From NCBI GenBank assembly GCA_022822085.1, contig JAJECK010000096.1:32584-96583 (forward strand): DNA of 64,000 nt, written 5' to 3'. This DNA is from Candidatus Poribacteria bacterium. GTDB lineage: Bacteria; Poribacteria; WGA-4E; WGA-3G. The notes beneath the pieces were generated by a model. The model ran no database searches. It was not told where the DNA came from and was given only the letters and a program-made list of their open reading frames with translations. Position 1 is the first letter of the stretch, and every line of letters starts with the position of its first letter. Positions 26,156 to 35,275 of the stretch are shown here, piece by piece. The position numbers and the translations under genes are program-made.

Positions 26156-27448
26156 TTAGCATTCCCAAATACATCGGAATCCAATGTTAGCGATGAATTT
26201 AGTATGATATGATGAAGGTAGGACTATGGTGTATTTCGGATTACTAACCTGATATGCGTCAATGTGTACAGGTTCTGATGAAATAAGCTGTGTACCGCCT
26301 CGCAGTATACGATCAGATGTAACGTTCAAGTAATCTGATATAAGAACATCTAAATCCTCATCATACAAATTAAGACACCACTCCCACACATTACCAACCA
26401 TGTCATGCAGACCGTAGTTGTTCTCAAGAAATTTTCCAACAGGATATATTTGGCCAACATCCTTATCACATTCAGCGTAGGTAGAATCCAATACATCTCC
26501 CCATGGATATCTTTGTGCTGAAACACCTCCGCGTGCTGCCTTCTCCCACTCCGCTTGTGTCGGTAAACGTTTTCCTACCCATTCCGCATAAGCCATCGCA
26601 GCATACCAACTCACATGCGTTACTGGATGGTTATCTTTCCCGGTAGGAAAGTCGTTCTCAACCCAATCATTCAGATAGTTCCCTCCGTGATATTTATTAA
26701 GTATAGAAGGCGTTCTCTGTTTGGTTCTACTGTTTGTGTCTGGTATTGATGGTTTGCGCCATTGTGGATTTTCCTCAATAAATCTCATATATTGGGCATT
26801 TGTTACAGGATACTTATCAATACAAAATGCGTCAACATAGACTATATGTTCAGGTTTTTCACGCTCAGCTGCTTCCACATGGTTACTTCCCATTTGAAAC
26901 TCACCTGCTGGGATGAGGACCATATTATCTGGAATAGAAGTGCTTAGAGCTGTTGGATCGTGCTCAGGAATGTCATCCTGTTCTGGTATAGAAAGCACTT
27001 CTTCCCAGATAGGAGTACCAGTTTCCCATTTTCCATTCTGTATCGTAGAAATGTGTTCAAGCCGTCTATGGTTATTCAGAAGTGTATCGCGTGCTTGGTT
27101 TAAAACAGTTCGCCATTGTTCCTGTGTCCTGCCATCTGGTCGAGGGAGTCCTCCTGCTTGTAATGATTTTCCATAAAGGTCTTTATGTGCAGCTTCAATG
27201 GATTTTGCAACCGTACTCTCATCTTGATTCTGTAGTTCTACGAGGGAGAGTCCCAGGACTTGAAAGTAGTTAATGATTTGCCCGACAATCAGTCCGGATG
27301 TTTTCAGAATTTCATCCGCTTCGTCAAATGAGAGACCGTATTGATGTACCGCTTGCTGGAGAAGTCCAATACGTTGATCTTCTGTTATTGATGCAGATGC
27401 TGCCTTGAATATATTAATGGCTGCGATATACTCTTCACGTTTAGACAT
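26156..27448 (-). CDS. J-like domain fused to FGE/SUMF1-like domain, paralogue 1
   Basis: A 430-residue protein. Residues 1-60 are a helical module (RIGLLQQAVHQYGLSFDEAD). Residues about 62-150 resemble a J domain (INYFQVLGLS; a long helix ending AAHKDLYGKS; PRPDGR in place of the HPD loop; LNQARDTLLNNHRRLEHI). A formylglycine-generating-enzyme-like (SUMF1) domain follows: MVLIPAGEFQMGSN, HPVTHVSWYAAMAYAEW, LPTQAEWEKAARGG, GNVWEWCLNLY, LRGGT and IGFRC. It lacks the paired Cys that FGE needs, so sulfatase activation is unlikely. Compared with paralogue 2 it has lost about 17 residues after the NVWEWC block. It is one of four paralogues here. Confidence 0.85.
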   Translation of the reverse strand: MSKREEYIAAINIFKAASASITEDQRIGLLQQAVHQYGLSFDEADEILKTSGLIVGQIINYFQVLGLSLVELQNQDESTVAKSIEAAHKDLYGKSLQAGGLPRPDGRTQEQWRTVLNQARDTLLNNHRRLEHISTIQNGKWETGTPIWEEVLSIPEQDDIPEHDPTALSTSIPDNMVLIPAGEFQMGSNHVEAAEREKPEHIVYVDAFCIDKYPVTNAQYMRFIEENPQWRKPSIPDTNSRTKQRTPSILNKYHGGNYLNDWVENDFPTGKDNHPVTHVSWYAAMAYAEWVGKRLPTQAEWEKAARGGVSAQRYPWGDVLDSTYAECDKDVGQIYPVGKFLENNYGLHDMVGNVWEWCLNLYDEDLDVLISDYLNVTSDRILRGGTQLISSEPVHIDAYQVSNPKYTIVLPSSYHTKFIANIGFRCIWEC

Positions 27449-27500
27449 AATGTAGTTTACCTAATACACGAGGAAAATTAAGAAATATTGACAGGTATTT

Positions 27501-28877
27501 CTAATTAGATTTAAACCGTGCATCCCAGACACATCGGAATCCGATGTTTGCCATATACTGTGATAGATATAAAGAACTTGCATAACTGGTAAGAATCGGT
27601 TTACCACCCCAACGTGCTGCAGTATAGATCGGTTTAGAAGAGGTATAAACAGTACCACCTCGCAGCACGCGAGCAGATGTAACGTTCAAGTAATCTGATA
27701 TAAGAGTGTTTAAATTCTCATTGGTACTCACACCAGCAATCGGATTGTGTTTCGGTGAAGATGCATAGTAATCTGCATCGTATAAATCAAGACACCACTC
27801 CCAGACGTTTCCAACTATGTCATGCACACCGTAGTTGTTTGCAGGAAATTTTCCAACAGGATATGTTTTACCAAACCCCTTACCACATTCTGCGTTTGCT
27901 GAATCTAACACATCTCCCCATGGATATCTTTGTGCAGACACACCTCCGCGTGCAGCCTTCTCCCACTCCGCTTCTGTCGGTAATCGTTTTCCTACCCATT
28001 CCGCATAAGCCATCGCAGCATACCAACTCACGTGAGTTACTGGATAGTCATCCTGATCTGATACAAAAAGGTTGTCTATCCAACCCTTCAGATAGTCCCC
28101 ACCGTGGTATTTCCTAAGTATAGAGTGCATTATCTGTTTGGTTTTGTTGCGTGCGCCGCGTTTTGTTGGTTTACGCCAATGTGGGTTAGCATCAATAAAC
28201 TCTTTATATTGCGCGTTTGTCACAGGATATTTATCAATACAAAATGCATCAACATGGACTTTATGCACAGGTTTTTCACGGTCAATTGCATTCTCGTTAT
28301 TATTCCCCATCAGAAACTCACCCGCAGGAATGAGTACCATATCATCTGGAATTGAGACGCTTAGAGATGTTGGATCGTGCTCAGGAATGTCATCCTGTTC
28401 TGGTATAGAAAGCACTTCTTCCCAGATAGGAGTACCAGTTTCCCATGCACCATTCTGTATCGTAGCGATATGGTCGAGACGTTTGTGTAGGACAGTAAGT
28501 GTATCACGTGCTTGGTTCAGCAAGTTACGCCACTGTTCCTGTGTCCTGCCATCTGCACGCGGTAGGCCACCCGCACGTAACGAAGCACCGTAAAGTCTTT
28601 TATGTGCTTGATAAACGAGCGTATTTATTTCAGAATCACTTTGGTTTTGTATCTCTTCAATGGACAGTTCTAATACATCAAAAAAGTTTATGTTTTCTCG
28701 GACAGCTAATCCTGATGATATGAGAAGTTCCTTCGCTTCATCAATGGAAAAACCGTGCTGTTGAACTGCCTGCTGTAGTAGTCCTTTCCGCTGTTCATCG
28801 GTTATCGTTGATGAAAGTGTTTTGAGGGTGTTGATAACTGTAAGGAATTCTTCGTGTTTTGTGTTATGTAGGTTCAT
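27501..28877 (-). CDS. J-like domain fused to FGE/SUMF1-like domain, paralogue 2
   Basis: A 458-residue protein with the same architecture as its neighbour: N-terminal helices (RKGLLQQAVQQHGFSIDEAK), a J-like region (INFFDVLELS, HKRLYGASLRAG, LPRADGRTQEQW), then the SUMF1 fold (MVLIPAGEFLMGNN, FCIDKYPVTNAQYKEF, YPWGDVLDSANAECGK, GNVWEWCLDLYDADYY, LRGGTVYTSSKP). The HPD-equivalent is RAD. No active-site Cys pair is present in the C-terminal RGG-to-GFRC segment. It is highly similar to paralogue 1 in the linker and in the LISDYLNVTS segment, suggesting recent duplication. Confidence 0.85.
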   Translation of the reverse strand: MNLHNTKHEEFLTVINTLKTLSSTITDEQRKGLLQQAVQQHGFSIDEAKELLISSGLAVRENINFFDVLELSIEEIQNQSDSEINTLVYQAHKRLYGASLRAGGLPRADGRTQEQWRNLLNQARDTLTVLHKRLDHIATIQNGAWETGTPIWEEVLSIPEQDDIPEHDPTSLSVSIPDDMVLIPAGEFLMGNNNENAIDREKPVHKVHVDAFCIDKYPVTNAQYKEFIDANPHWRKPTKRGARNKTKQIMHSILRKYHGGDYLKGWIDNLFVSDQDDYPVTHVSWYAAMAYAEWVGKRLPTEAEWEKAARGGVSAQRYPWGDVLDSANAECGKGFGKTYPVGKFPANNYGVHDIVGNVWEWCLDLYDADYYASSPKHNPIAGVSTNENLNTLISDYLNVTSARVLRGGTVYTSSKPIYTAARWGGKPILTSYASSLYLSQYMANIGFRCVWDARFKSN

Positions 28878-28920
28878 GTTTCTTGATTGCTATTTAAAAA
28901 CTGCATTTGAGTATTATGAA

Positions 28921-29739
28921 TCACCACGTTGGTGTGTCCGCAAGGACAGATCTATTTATAGGTGCTGCCAAACCGTAGCGATTTGCAACTTGTTTGACTA
29001 AATCAAGTAACCATTCTGGAGCAAAATGTGCAATTACTATCTCTTCAATTAAAAGATTAAGTTCCACTTCATAATGAATACCGTTTGAACAAATATCATG
29101 CCATTGATCTATTTCTCTTATTGACAAGGTGTCTATGCGTTCTTTTATTCTGATCAAATCCAATCCGATAGGAAGTTTCTGAATGATGACTCTCACTTCC
29201 TGTTCATGTTCAAAACTCTTTCGTTTATGTAGATATGGAAATAACAGATCGTCTTCAGATATCCTGTCATTCTCATAGTCAACGTATCGCACCTTTCCGA
29301 TATGGATTTTTTCATTAACTTTGAGAGAATTAATTAGAGAATTTAGATTTGATCTTATAGCAATGCCACCGTTTACACTTGTATACAATTTCCACATCGC
29401 TTCAGATTCATAAGGACTTTCATGCCAACAACTAATCAATGAAAATCGTGGTAACTGTTGAATTATTAATCCATACATGATTATTTCATCATCTGTAAAA
29501 TCAGGATTTAAGATTGAACGTGAAGCAATGTTGGATTTTGGGACAGAACCCTCAAAAGGGTCTCCAAGTTTGTCTGCTCTCGCAAAAAACAGTGCTTTGT
29601 TTTCCAGAATTGATAGGAGTTTTGTGAAGTCCATATATCTCCACAAAATAGGATTCACAGACAACGTATCATGAACACAAACAGGACAATGTAAATCTGA
29701 CATCACAGGATAAGTTTTTCGTTTAAATTCCTTGATCAT
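28921..29739 (-). CDS. DUF2971-family protein
   Basis: A 272-residue soluble protein. LWRYMDFTKLLSILENKALF and ARADKLGDPFEGS near the N-terminus match DUF2971, and so do SCWHESPYESEAMWKLY, GGIAIRSNLNSL, VRYVDYEN and KRKSFEHEQEVRVI. Function is unknown; members are often found in accessory and defence-rich regions. It lies between two pairs of FGE-like paralogues on the same strand. Two Cys near the start (HCPVC) could bind metal. I am confident of the family but not of a role. Confidence 0.75.
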   Translation of the reverse strand: MIKEFKRKTYPVMSDLHCPVCVHDTLSVNPILWRYMDFTKLLSILENKALFFARADKLGDPFEGSVPKSNIASRSILNPDFTDDEIIMYGLIIQQLPRFSLISCWHESPYESEAMWKLYTSVNGGIAIRSNLNSLINSLKVNEKIHIGKVRYVDYENDRISEDDLLFPYLHKRKSFEHEQEVRVIIQKLPIGLDLIRIKERIDTLSIREIDQWHDICSNGIHYEVELNLLIEEIVIAHFAPEWLLDLVKQVANRYGLAAPINRSVLADTPTW

Positions 29740-29812
29740 TTATTTTTATGGCGAGATACTTAGTTAATTACTCAACAACAAGCAATACAACAGAACATTT
29801 ATATCAATTTTT

Positions 29813-30151
29813 TCAAACTGTCTGATTTCTATAATTTTTCTGTTCCGCTTTCAATAAAGTGATCGCCTGTGAAATTGTGGACTCGTCAAGTGCATTTTCA
29901 AACAAGTTTTTTGAAACTTCACTGATAACACTTTGAAATGCTGTAGTTCCTTGTGAATTAACGTTGGCAATGTTACCATCTCGAATCCGATTTATTATGA
30001 CACCTATAACGTGTCCAGCAGCATCTAAAACTATAGATCGCAGAAGGTTATCATCCTCAATTTTCAAGAGTTCTTCGGGACCAAGTGAATTTTTTACTTG
30101 ATCTGCTATCAGATTCGGAAATTCATTTAAATAATTCATCTGATTCACCAA
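29813..30151 (-). CDS. Hypothetical protein
   Basis: A 112-residue predicted helical soluble protein with no signal, membrane segment or recognised motif (for example LGPEELLKIEDDNLLRSIVL and ITLLKAEQKNYRNQ). It shares strand and spacing with its neighbours. Its coding character is plausible but unsupported by homology. Confidence 0.5.
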   Translation of the reverse strand: MVNQMNYLNEFPNLIADQVKNSLGPEELLKIEDDNLLRSIVLDAAGHVIGVIINRIRDGNIANVNSQGTTAFQSVISEVSKNLFENALDESTISQAITLLKAEQKNYRNQTV

Positions 30152-30188
30152 GTTCTATGATTAATTGCATTTATCTATTTCTTTTTCT

Positions 30189-30527
30189 CTATACCCATTC
30201 TGCATATCCACTGTAGACCATCATAGCACTTACGAATACCTGATTTGGGTATCGCCACACATCTGCAACAACAAGATCATAGGAAATATCAGTAGGTTTG
30301 AGAACTACACGTTTCCCTTCCAAGAGGCTTTTCAGATAGAGCATCGCTCTTTCACCCAAAGGGGTATCTATCTCTGTAGCATTGATATTTGCTATGCGAA
30401 CTTTTGTGTATGCGTTTATATTTCCAACTTTGCAAATTAATGGTTCTAAATCAATATCTCGAGAAATCGGAGGGTCCACCTTAAATGTATCCCCATCAAT
30501 CACTTTTGTCACTTGATAAAGTTTCAT
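30189..30527 (-). CDS. Thermonuclease-like (SNase/TNase fold) protein
   Basis: A 112-residue protein matching the staphylococcal-nuclease OB fold: VTKVIDGDTFKV at the start (catalytic-loop Asp), KVRIANINATEIDTPLGERA (Arg and Glu-type motif around the EIDTP turn), LLEGKRVVLKP and VFVSAMMVYSGYAEW at the end. It has no secretion signal, unlike many homologues. The usual second catalytic Arg region appears as DISYDLVVADVW, without the typical DkYGR. Its nuclease activity is therefore uncertain. Confidence 0.75.
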   Translation of the reverse strand: MKLYQVTKVIDGDTFKVDPPISRDIDLEPLICKVGNINAYTKVRIANINATEIDTPLGERAMLYLKSLLEGKRVVLKPTDISYDLVVADVWRYPNQVFVSAMMVYSGYAEWV

Positions 30528-30660
30528 ATTGATTCCCTCCTAAATATGTAGAATAAGGTATATTGAATATACGAATTTTAGCATAGCACAGGATGAAATA
30601 CAAGCAAAATGACATATCTCATCAATAAGACTATCAGTATATTTGAGAAAAAATTAATGG

Positions 30661-32025
30661 TTAAGAAGTAACAGTTTTGACACAACGAAAACCGATTCTT
30701 CCGAGCGTCCGCGTCGGATTATTCTTATATCGGAAGGCAGTCTGTAATGATTGTGGAGCATCAAGCCAAGAACCACCACGTAAAACACGTAACACACTAC
30801 CAGGAGTCAATCTATTCGTAACTGCACTGACTGAATTCGCGCCGGAAATAGGATTGTGTTCAGGTGATTTTAGATAATAACCCGCATCATACACATCAAG
30901 ACACCACTCCCAAACATTTCCTGCCATATCATAAAGACCGTAGGCATTTGCCGGATATTTCCCAACTTCAGTAGTATCACCGATTATGTCGTGATAGTTT
31001 GCCAAAGTAGCATCAATTGTGTTTCCCCAAGGATAGTTTTGTCCAGAGATACCGCCACGAGCAGCTTTCTCCCATTCAGCTTCAGTTGGTAGACGTTTAC
31101 CCATCCACTCCGCATAAGCCATTGCAGCGTACCAACTCACCCATGTAACAGGATGATTCGCTTTATCATCGGGATAGTTATTTTCATGCCAGTGTTTTAA
31201 GTAATCGCCATCGTGTTCAGGTTTTTTCTTAGCAGTGTTCCATTTTATATTCAATAAATATAAGTCTCTGGATCCACGCCATTGTGGATTATCATCTACA
31301 AACATTTTGAATTGTGCGTTAGTGACTGGGTAGGTGTCCATAAAGAACGAATCCACATAAACAGAGTGTAATAGGTTTTCGTCACTTTCTCCATTTTTAT
31401 CATCGCTGCCCATCAGGAAGTCCCCAGCGGGAATGAATACCATGGCCTGAGGTGTTTTCTCAGGAGTTTGTGTCTTTTGGAGAGAACTGGAATTGGATAA
31501 CGTAGGGCTTATGTTTGTTTGTGGAGGTATAAGTAAAGTGGGTTTAGATTTCTGTATTTCAGGTTCTGTTTTTTGAATATCTTCTGTGAGTGTCTTTGTT
31601 TTGTTTTCTTGGTGTATGTACTTTTCCAAATAATGACGGCGTTTATGTGGATGTGTTAACGTCTCACGCGCTTGATTTAATATCGTACGCCACTGTGCCT
31701 GCGTTCTACCGTCCGGACGAGGCAACCCACCTGCCTGTAATGATGTACTATACGCTTTTCTGTGTGCTTCATTAACGAGGACCAGTATGGCAGCATCGTT
31801 CTTGTTTTCAATTTCATCTAAAGTTAGTCCTAATGCATCTAAATAGTTAATTCCTTCACCGATAATCAATCCTGAAGCATTTAATATATCTGTCCCTTCA
31901 TCAACCGTAAGACCATATTCCTGTACCGCCTGTTGAAGGAGTCCCGTCCGTTGTTCTGGAGTAATAGTCTGTGAAGCACCCCGAAGGACATTAATTGCTG
32001 TGATAAATTCTTCTCTTTTTGCCAT
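30661..32025 (-). CDS. J-like domain fused to FGE/SUMF1-like domain, paralogue 3
   Basis: A 454-residue protein when started at MAKREEFITAINVL (ATG at 32025, aligned with paralogues). An upstream ATG at 32046 would add seven residues. The J-like domain has INYLDALGLT, EAHRKAYSTSLQAG and LPRPDGRTQAQW. A distinct Thr/Pro/Ser/Gln-rich linker of about 60 residues follows, absent from the other three. The SUMF1 domain has MVFIPAGDFLMGSD, HPVTWVSWYAAMAYAEWMGK, YPWGNTIDA, GNVWEWCLDVYDAGYY, LRGGSWLDAP and IGFRCV. GGSW is the most canonical end of the four, and Cys for catalysis is still missing. Confidence 0.85.
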   Translation of the reverse strand: MAKREEFITAINVLRGASQTITPEQRTGLLQQAVQEYGLTVDEGTDILNASGLIIGEGINYLDALGLTLDEIENKNDAAILVLVNEAHRKAYSTSLQAGGLPRPDGRTQAQWRTILNQARETLTHPHKRRHYLEKYIHQENKTKTLTEDIQKTEPEIQKSKPTLLIPPQTNISPTLSNSSSLQKTQTPEKTPQAMVFIPAGDFLMGSDDKNGESDENLLHSVYVDSFFMDTYPVTNAQFKMFVDDNPQWRGSRDLYLLNIKWNTAKKKPEHDGDYLKHWHENNYPDDKANHPVTWVSWYAAMAYAEWMGKRLPTEAEWEKAARGGISGQNYPWGNTIDATLANYHDIIGDTTEVGKYPANAYGLYDMAGNVWEWCLDVYDAGYYLKSPEHNPISGANSVSAVTNRLTPGSVLRVLRGGSWLDAPQSLQTAFRYKNNPTRTLGRIGFRCVKTVTS

Positions 32026-32065
32026 GTGTTTATCTACCAAATACATCCATAACTAAGATTCGCAC

Positions 32066-33427
32066 TCATTTGGATTTTAACCGTACGTCCCAAGCACATC
32101 TAAACCCAATATTTGCCGCATACTTTGTAGAATATGTGGGATCCCGTTTAGCTAAAAGCCTAATACGTAGGGTCGTGTTGAGAGGAGAACAACCATACCT
32201 ATTTGCAATTGGCATCGGTTCTGATGTTGTGAACAACGTCCCTCCCCTTATAACACGGTCAGTTGAGAAAATCCTGAAATTACTCAATAAATCATCCAAT
32301 TCTTCTGCTGTATTAGCTCCAGCAATTGGATTTTCTTTATGTGATGTCGCATAGAAATTTAATGCATACTCATCAAGACACCACTCCCACACGTTCCCCG
32401 CAATATCATGTATACCGTAGTTGTTAGGTGGGTATTGTCCAACAGAATAGGTCGTCCCCACATCTTTTCCAAAATAAGCCATGTCATGATCCAGAGTATT
32501 ACCCCAAGGATATTGTTGTCCAATCAATCCACCACGTGCAGCTTTTTCCCATTCGGCTTCAGAGGGAAGGCGTTTTCCTGCCCATTGTGCATACGCCATC
32601 GCCGCATACCAACTCACATTAGTGACAGGATGGTTTTCCATTCCGATCGGAAAATTATTTTCATACCAATGATTTAGGTAGTTTCCATCATGGTAACGTC
32701 CAAAAATAGACATCTTCTTTTTTGATTTGTTCCATTCATTACGTCTTTTTGCTTTTCTCCACAACGGATTGGTATCAGTAAATGCCTTAAATTGTGCATT
32801 TGTCACTGGATGTTTGTCCATATAGAACGGACCAACATAAATAGTGTGATTCGGTGTATTCATTTGGGATTTGCCTATAGATTCAATACTACTCCCATGA
32901 TATTCACCAGCGGGAATCAACATCATGTCTTCTGGTATCGCAAGTTGCATTGAAGTTTGATTAAAATTCGGAGTTCCGTCTTGTGGAAAAGCATCGTCAA
33001 AATGTGAAGTTTCTGTATTTATGGTGGCTATGTGCTCCACTCTTTTTTGCGGATCTATCAGCACATCCCGCGCTTGATTCAGCATAGTTCGCCACTGTTC
33101 CTGCGATCTACCATCAGAGCGCGGAAGTCCACCTGCCCGCAATGATTCGCCATAGCATTTTTTGTGTGCATCCTCAATACTAACGAGGATGTCATTTTCA
33201 CTAATTCCCTGGATCTCCTCTAAAGATAGTCCCAACACCTGAAAGTAGTTTACACTTTCACCAACGACTAATCCAGAGGTTTTCAGTATTTCTCCAGCTT
33301 CATCTGCAGAGAGTCCATACTGCTGCACTGCTTGTTGAAGTAGGAGAACACGTTGATGTGTAGTTATGGTCGGGAAAGTTGCTTTGAGTGTATTGATAAC
33401 ACTAACGAATTCTTCGCGGTCAGCCAT
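32066..33427 (-). CDS. J-like domain fused to FGE/SUMF1-like domain, paralogue 4
   Basis: A 453-residue protein: N-terminal helices (RVLLLQQAVQQYGLSADEAG), J-like region (VNYFQVLGLSLEEIQ, AHKKCYGESLRAG, LPRSDGRSQEQW) and SUMF1 domain (MMLIPAGEYHGSS, FYMDKHPVTNAQFKAF, LPSEAEWEKAARGG, YPWGNTLDHDMAYFGK, GNVWEWCLDEYALNFY, IRGGTLFTTSEP). The usual FxMG turn is altered to YHGS. The HPD-equivalent is RSD. It is the first of the four in transcription order. No promoter stands out upstream, where repeats fill the gap. Confidence 0.85.
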   Translation of the reverse strand: MADREEFVSVINTLKATFPTITTHQRVLLLQQAVQQYGLSADEAGEILKTSGLVVGESVNYFQVLGLSLEEIQGISENDILVSIEDAHKKCYGESLRAGGLPRSDGRSQEQWRTMLNQARDVLIDPQKRVEHIATINTETSHFDDAFPQDGTPNFNQTSMQLAIPEDMMLIPAGEYHGSSIESIGKSQMNTPNHTIYVGPFYMDKHPVTNAQFKAFTDTNPLWRKAKRRNEWNKSKKKMSIFGRYHDGNYLNHWYENNFPIGMENHPVTNVSWYAAMAYAQWAGKRLPSEAEWEKAARGGLIGQQYPWGNTLDHDMAYFGKDVGTTYSVGQYPPNNYGIHDIAGNVWEWCLDEYALNFYATSHKENPIAGANTAEELDDLLSNFRIFSTDRVIRGGTLFTTSEPMPIANRYGCSPLNTTLRIRLLAKRDPTYSTKYAANIGFRCAWDVRLKSK

Positions 33428-34108
33428 GTCCGATGATACCTATAATTCACTAATTATTACGCCTTGCGCCAGTTAACTATTTGTTTGTATTCACATAAAA
33501 TGGATTTAACATATATAGGACTTACGCATTCCCCCTTGATAAGGGGGTAGGGGGTTAAATGGTGCGATATTTCAGTGTTTTTAGTCTTTTTAACCCCTAA
33601 ACCCCCTTATCAAGGGGACTTTTAGAGGTATTGCGTAAGTCCTGATATAAACATATCGTCCCTACCAAATCAACGCCAAATGCGCGTGGCAGAGGACGCG
33701 TGCGGTATTCTGCATGATTTGTCGGGACTAAAGAGGGGGTTACAGACGTTTTTCTATTAACATATCGTCCGGACGGGACTAAAGATCATCCAAAGCAAAG
33801 ATATACGGTCAAATTCTCATCCTTATGTAAAACAATGTTTAACATATAGTTATTTAGCACAACTCGTAAATATTATGCTTGTGCCAGTTAACTAATTGTT
33901 TATTATATTTTTCACATGTATTGGTTTTGTTTTGCATCCCGAAATGCGGTTTCAATCTGCTACCGGTTCTTAGAGTGTCAGAGCAACTCGTCTGGGTGCG
34001 TGCTGTATCAGAGCAAAATAAAAGAAAATGCAGTTAGAAAACCACACCTACCGAGGTGATATGCGTAGCATGCTAACATAAAAACACAGTGATTCTCATA
34101 CACCGAAC
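33428..34108. other. 681-base intergenic region with repeats, no gene seen
   Basis: Besides MITE family 2 copy 3, a roughly 30-base sequence (core GCCAGTTAACTA...TTGTTT) appears near 33467 and again near 33882, as direct repeats about 410 bases apart. The block between them may be an insertion. No ORF with coding character was found. Confidence 0.5.
33517..33644. repeat. MITE-like element family 2, copy 3
   Basis: A 128-base element from AGGACTTACGCATT to TTGCGTAAGTCCTG, in the same orientation as copy 1. It has the internal GGTGCGATATTTCAGTG sequence and the GGGG/CCCC inner palindrome. It lies in the gap upstream of the fourth FGE-like gene. Confidence 0.85.
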
Positions 34109-35230
34109 TCAAATTGTTCTACGAAGTTTTGTAGTTGTCCGGTATGTATCAACCCTTTTTGCTAAATCAATAAGTCCTTTTTCCGATATATTTCCTGATT
34201 GTTCCAAATCTTTAATAAGGTTTGAAAGGACTGCTTCATCATCATCCAAACCGTGATCTGTCATTTTTTCTAAAAACGTATTTGTATCTAAATTCGGATT
34301 TACACGCCACCGGTTGCCTAAATCTACTTTGAATTTATCTCTAATATGTCCTAAAACATCATCGCGTGTATCGCCCTTTTGATATAACGCAGTCATAGCG
34401 TGAACATATTCAGTGCTCAACCTTCTATTTTTTTCTCTGACATCCAACGCTTTCCCAAATCTTCTACCTCTAAGTGTCATGAAAACGAACAGAATTAGAC
34501 AGATATATACTGCTGCCAACCCCCACGATGTCTTAAATACGAAGTTAATAAACGTATTGGACGGTGCGACACTTTGGGCATAGTAGTTTCCTTCTGCAAG
34601 TCCAATATGTGCCTTTCGTGGTAATGTTGACATTATGTTGTAGAACAGGGCTGCGTTTCCGCTATGTTTTAATCCATTCTCATTAAATAGATATGCAGAT
34701 GTGGAGAAATACACTCTACCCTGACCATATTGCAATGTTGCTACGACTGCTTGATTGTCTAAACCGTACAAAATTGCCATATCTCGTTTATCGGATTGTA
34801 TTGCAAAGTACGTGCGAGGATATATTCTCCCAACGGGATTATTAGGGAAATACGGTTCTTCCCTGTATCTATTTGCGTATTCCATTCTATTCGGCAAATT
34901 CTGCAATTTTAATCCAAAAGAAGAAACAAGCTCTGCCATTGTTTTATGATTGCCACCATTGACAATCAATGTGCCACCCTCCTGGACAAAATCATGTATT
35001 TTTTCAATCTCCTTTTCTGAGGGAATTTTGGTAAGTTCTTGCAAGAATAGTACATCATAATTCTTTAGTTTAGAAGGATATTGTGCATTAATCTTTGTTA
35101 CGCGGAATCTTAATTTTTGAAGAATGTTATATAGGACACTTCCCTCAAAAAGTGATGTGCAAGAAAATTGAAAACAGGAGAGTACGATAAAAATATAGAT
35201 ATATATTGATAATCTGGGTGTTCGTCTCAT
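34109..35230 (-). CDS. DUF4350-domain membrane protein
   Basis: A 373-residue protein with an N-terminal signal anchor (YIYIFIVLSCFQFSCTS; the final Cys could be a lipobox). A DUF4350-type domain follows: YDVLFLQELTKIPSEKE, VQEGGTLIVNGG, YGQGRVYFSTSAYLFNENGL. A second membrane helix lies near residues 234-255 (WGLAAVYICLILFVFMTLRG). The C-terminal cytoplasmic domain is helical. It lies downstream of DUF4129 and multi-span membrane genes, a grouping often seen next to MoxR/DUF58 systems, although no MoxR gene is in the window. Confidence 0.75.
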   Translation of the reverse strand: MRRTPRLSIYIYIFIVLSCFQFSCTSLFEGSVLYNILQKLRFRVTKINAQYPSKLKNYDVLFLQELTKIPSEKEIEKIHDFVQEGGTLIVNGGNHKTMAELVSSFGLKLQNLPNRMEYANRYREEPYFPNNPVGRIYPRTYFAIQSDKRDMAILYGLDNQAVVATLQYGQGRVYFSTSAYLFNENGLKHSGNAALFYNIMSTLPRKAHIGLAEGNYYAQSVAPSNTFINFVFKTSWGLAAVYICLILFVFMTLRGRRFGKALDVREKNRRLSTEYVHAMTALYQKGDTRDDVLGHIRDKFKVDLGNRWRVNPNLDTNTFLEKMTDHGLDDDEAVLSNLIKDLEQSGNISEKGLIDLAKRVDTYRTTTKLRRTI

Positions 35231-35275
35231 TGTCGTTGTTCAGTATCTTTTTGTAGAAACACAATTATAAGAATG

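Noticed and set aside
26156..33427. Diversity-generating retroelement with FGE-fold variable proteins
   Set aside because: FGE-fold targets are known for such elements, but I see no reverse transcriptase, template repeat or accessory gene in the window.
27501..33427. Sulfatase-activating formylglycine-generating enzymes
   Set aside because: The paired catalytic Cys residues are absent in all four proteins and no sulfatase gene is in the window.
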